Assembly: GCA_964412455.1 (NCBI GenBank) | Contig: CAYPOT010000038.1 | Location: 1 to 35,452, forward strand | Source of the DNA: JAAXXJ01 sp964412455 | GTDB lineage: Bacteria > Nitrospirota > UBA9217 | DNA: 35,452 nucleotides | Direction of reading: 5' to 3' | Part shown: positions 34,108 through 35,452 of the stretch, piece by piece | Layout: each line of letters begins with the position of its first letter | Position numbering within the stretch: the stretch's first letter is position 1 | Notes under the pieces: generated by a model | Told to the model about the DNA's origin: nothing | Databases searched by the model: none | The model's input: the letters and a program-made list of their open reading frames with translations, nothing else | Position numbers and translations under genes: made by a program

Positions 34108-34713
34108 CTACGCGGTGCAGCAGGCCTGCCGGGTCATGGTCACGATCGGCCGGGACGCGGTCCGGACCAGCCGGTTCAGGTCCTTGGCCGAGACATTGTT
34201 GTCGCTCGTCACCGCGGGGCTCAGGACCACCTTGTCGATACCTGTATGGCTTTTGAGGAACGCCTTGATGCCCGCAACCGCCTCCTGTTTCGAGTCCTCG
34301 ACCGTCACCGCGATCCCATCCTTCCGGCACAGCGCCGTCAAATGATCGAGCTTCTCTTCAAAGTTCCTGCGGATGTCCTCGGTGCTTTCCGCCACATACT
34401 CGCGCGCCGAATCCTGCTCGCCTGCCTCGGCGAAGGTCACTGCGGTCATCAGGTTGGCGAATGTGTCCACCTTGTGCCGTTCACGCACAGCGCCCTGCGC
34501 ATGGATCTCGCGCGCCGTTTCGTGTTCACCAGACTCGGCAAAGCTTGCGGCGGTCATCAGGTTCCCCAGCTTGTTGATCAGGCTGTCCTTCTTCTCGACG
34601 AGGAGAAGCGTGATGTCTTCGTACATCGCCTTTGCCAGCTCGATGGCATACATTCCGCCCTCTTCGATGTTCTCGTCACGGTAGGTGACGAATAGCAATT
34701 GTCTTTTTCCCAT
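34108..34713 (-). CDS. Usp-like small cytoplasmic protein with duplicated helix, cassette paralogue 2
   Basis: This 201-residue protein is a paralogue of the protein at 27536-28009. It starts MGKRQLLFVTYRDEN and ends LVRTASRPIVTMTRQ. A helix unit occurs twice in tandem: LMTAASFAESGEHETARE and LMTAVTFAEAGEQDSARE. The other copy has it once, which accounts for most of the length difference. I prefer ATG 34713, eight bases after AGGAGG and aligned with the paralogue; ATG 34719 is two codons upstream. It is the first gene of the upstream cassette, 50 bp before the small membrane protein. Confidence 0.85.
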   Translation of the reverse strand: MGKRQLLFVTYRDENIEEGGMYAIELAKAMYEDITLLLVEKKDSLINKLGNLMTAASFAESGEHETAREIHAQGAVRERHKVDTFANLMTAVTFAEAGEQDSAREYVAESTEDIRRNFEEKLDHLTALCRKDGIAVTVEDSKQEAVAGIKAFLKSHTGIDKVVLSPAVTSDNNVSAKDLNRLVRTASRPIVTMTRQACCTA

Positions 34714-34764
34714 TTTCATATCCTCCTTAGAATGTTCTTTGCTTGCACGTTCACCGACCTATAT

Positions 34765-34780
34765 AGCAATGCGGATGCCA
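34765..34780 (-). promoter_or_regulatory. Sigma-54 promoter of the upstream TauE/Usp cassette
   Basis: On the minus strand TGGCATCCGCATTGCT fits the -24/-12 consensus (TGGCAY-N5-TTGCW) at every conserved position. It lies about 50 bp before the first gene of the cassette. Confidence 0.8.
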
Positions 34781-34832
34781 TTACGCAACTCTTTGTTTTT
34801 ATTCGTTAATGGCTGATTGTAACTCAGAATTA

Positions 34833-34851
34833 CTGTTTCATATATGAACAG
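34833..34851. promoter_or_regulatory. Enhancer-like 19-bp dyad, site 2
   Basis: CTGTTTCATATATGAACAG contains the perfect 12-bp palindrome TTCATATATGAA and resembles site 1 at 28550-28568. It is centred about 62 bp upstream of the sigma-54 promoter. GAACGGTAGG follows at 34856-34865, as it also adjoins site 1. Confidence 0.55.
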
Positions 34852-34865
34852 CAGTGAACGGTAGG

Positions 34866-35452
34866 TAGGGACGAGGTTAGTTTTCAGAGGAAGTTATTCT
34901 GCGAGAAAGACGCAAGGCGTCTTTTGTTTGCAGGCCTATAATGAGTTTATTGCGTGAGAGCGCTGAAGAAAAACGATGCGGGATGTCGTTCAGGGCTCGA
35001 GGAAAAAGTGTTTCATATTGGAACTGGGCCAGGTTCAGGAGAAGCGATGGCGTGGGAGGGGCGGAAGAAACTATAGATACAGGTTCATGGCTGACCTAGA
35101 AAGGCCTCTGGAGAGAAATAGTTCCACTGCAGAAATCCTTACCTTCTCTTTGGGGAATGCAGCGCTTTGGTAATTGCTTTTGACGTACCCCTGCGCCGGG
35201 CGGCTCGGTCGCGACGACTGTGCGTATGCATGGCATAATCACGAGGGAATGAGTAGCTGGAAAACTGAAGCAGACACGGCTGAGCCCGGCTTCTTGGGCG
35301 AGGGAAAGTGCTGCGTTACGCAACTTGGTTCCGAACGACAGTGCAAACCCACATGCTTAGCATAGCGTCGCACTGAGCTGCCCAAAAAAAAACAAGCATC
35401 TTGGACATCTGCGAAGATTCAGATCTTTTCTTTTGTCACCTTTCTTGTTTGC
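34866..35452. other. Right-end region without a recognisable gene
   Basis: Short open frames exist on both strands (for example 34976-35173 plus and 35096-35323 minus). They lack ribosome-binding sites and resemble no family I know. A run of nine A lies near 35384-35392. I see no repeat family, tRNA or promoter that I can defend. Confidence 0.3.

Noticed and set aside
34976..35365. Two short plus-strand frames and one minus-strand frame at the right end
   Set aside because: No ribosome-binding sites, no motifs and mutual overlap; treated as non-coding.
35180..35380. Possible riboswitch at the right end
   Set aside because: Several stem-like segments are present, but I could not match a conserved core of any riboswitch class.

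Overview
The window looks like chromosomal DNA of a GC-rich, Gram-negative environmental bacterium, with one AT-rich accessory island at its left end. Nitrospirota or Desulfobacterota is my best guess. It rests on a PyrR-regulated pyrimidine cluster, sigma-54 enhancer-binding regulators, a c-type-haem sensor kinase, TauE/SafE transporters with UspA proteins, and several families of dispersed palindromic repeats. No rRNA, tRNA, CRISPR array or classical insertion sequence was seen.

Left end (1-4757): a compact AT-rich restriction-modification island. Two tandem amino-methyltransferases overlap by ATGA, and a convergent gene encodes a phospholipase-D-type nuclease with a probable C-terminal B3-like DNA-recognition region. 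This is the layout of the BfiI-type asymmetric-site systems. The first methyltransferase has a MerR-like helix-turn-helix at its N-terminus. A perfect 14-bp palindrome lies between the -35 and -10 elements of its own promoter, and half-sites of it recur before the nuclease gene, which suggests built-in autoregulation.

Middle (5010-19886, minus strand): a long co-directional de novo pyrimidine cluster. In transcription order it is a promoter, a PyrR attenuator leader, pyrR, pyrB, pyrC, a secreted metallophosphoesterase, carA, a PflX-like radical SAM protein, carB, greA, pyrK and pyrD. It ends in a two-component pair, a kinase with a periplasmic CxxCH haem motif and an NtrC-type regulator. Many gaps hold palindromic repeats, and one such palindrome sits in frame inside carB.

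Divergent from it (19930-24105, plus strand): a phosphoglycerate kinase homologue with altered active-site positions, a DsrE-like protein and a membrane PAS-PAS-GGDEF protein. A bidirectional terminator separates these from the right-hand genes.

Right part (24279-34780, minus strand): two paralogous cassettes, each with a Usp-like protein, a TauE/SafE transporter and a tandem UspA protein. One also has a small two-helix membrane protein and the other a TIGR02186-like membrane-anchored protein. The upstream cassette continues into a histidine kinase and a sigma-54 response regulator. Each cassette has a good -24/-12 promoter, and upstream of each promoter lies a similar 19-bp dyad, so the embedded two-component system probably controls both. 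This arrangement and the restriction-modification island are the most interesting parts of the window.
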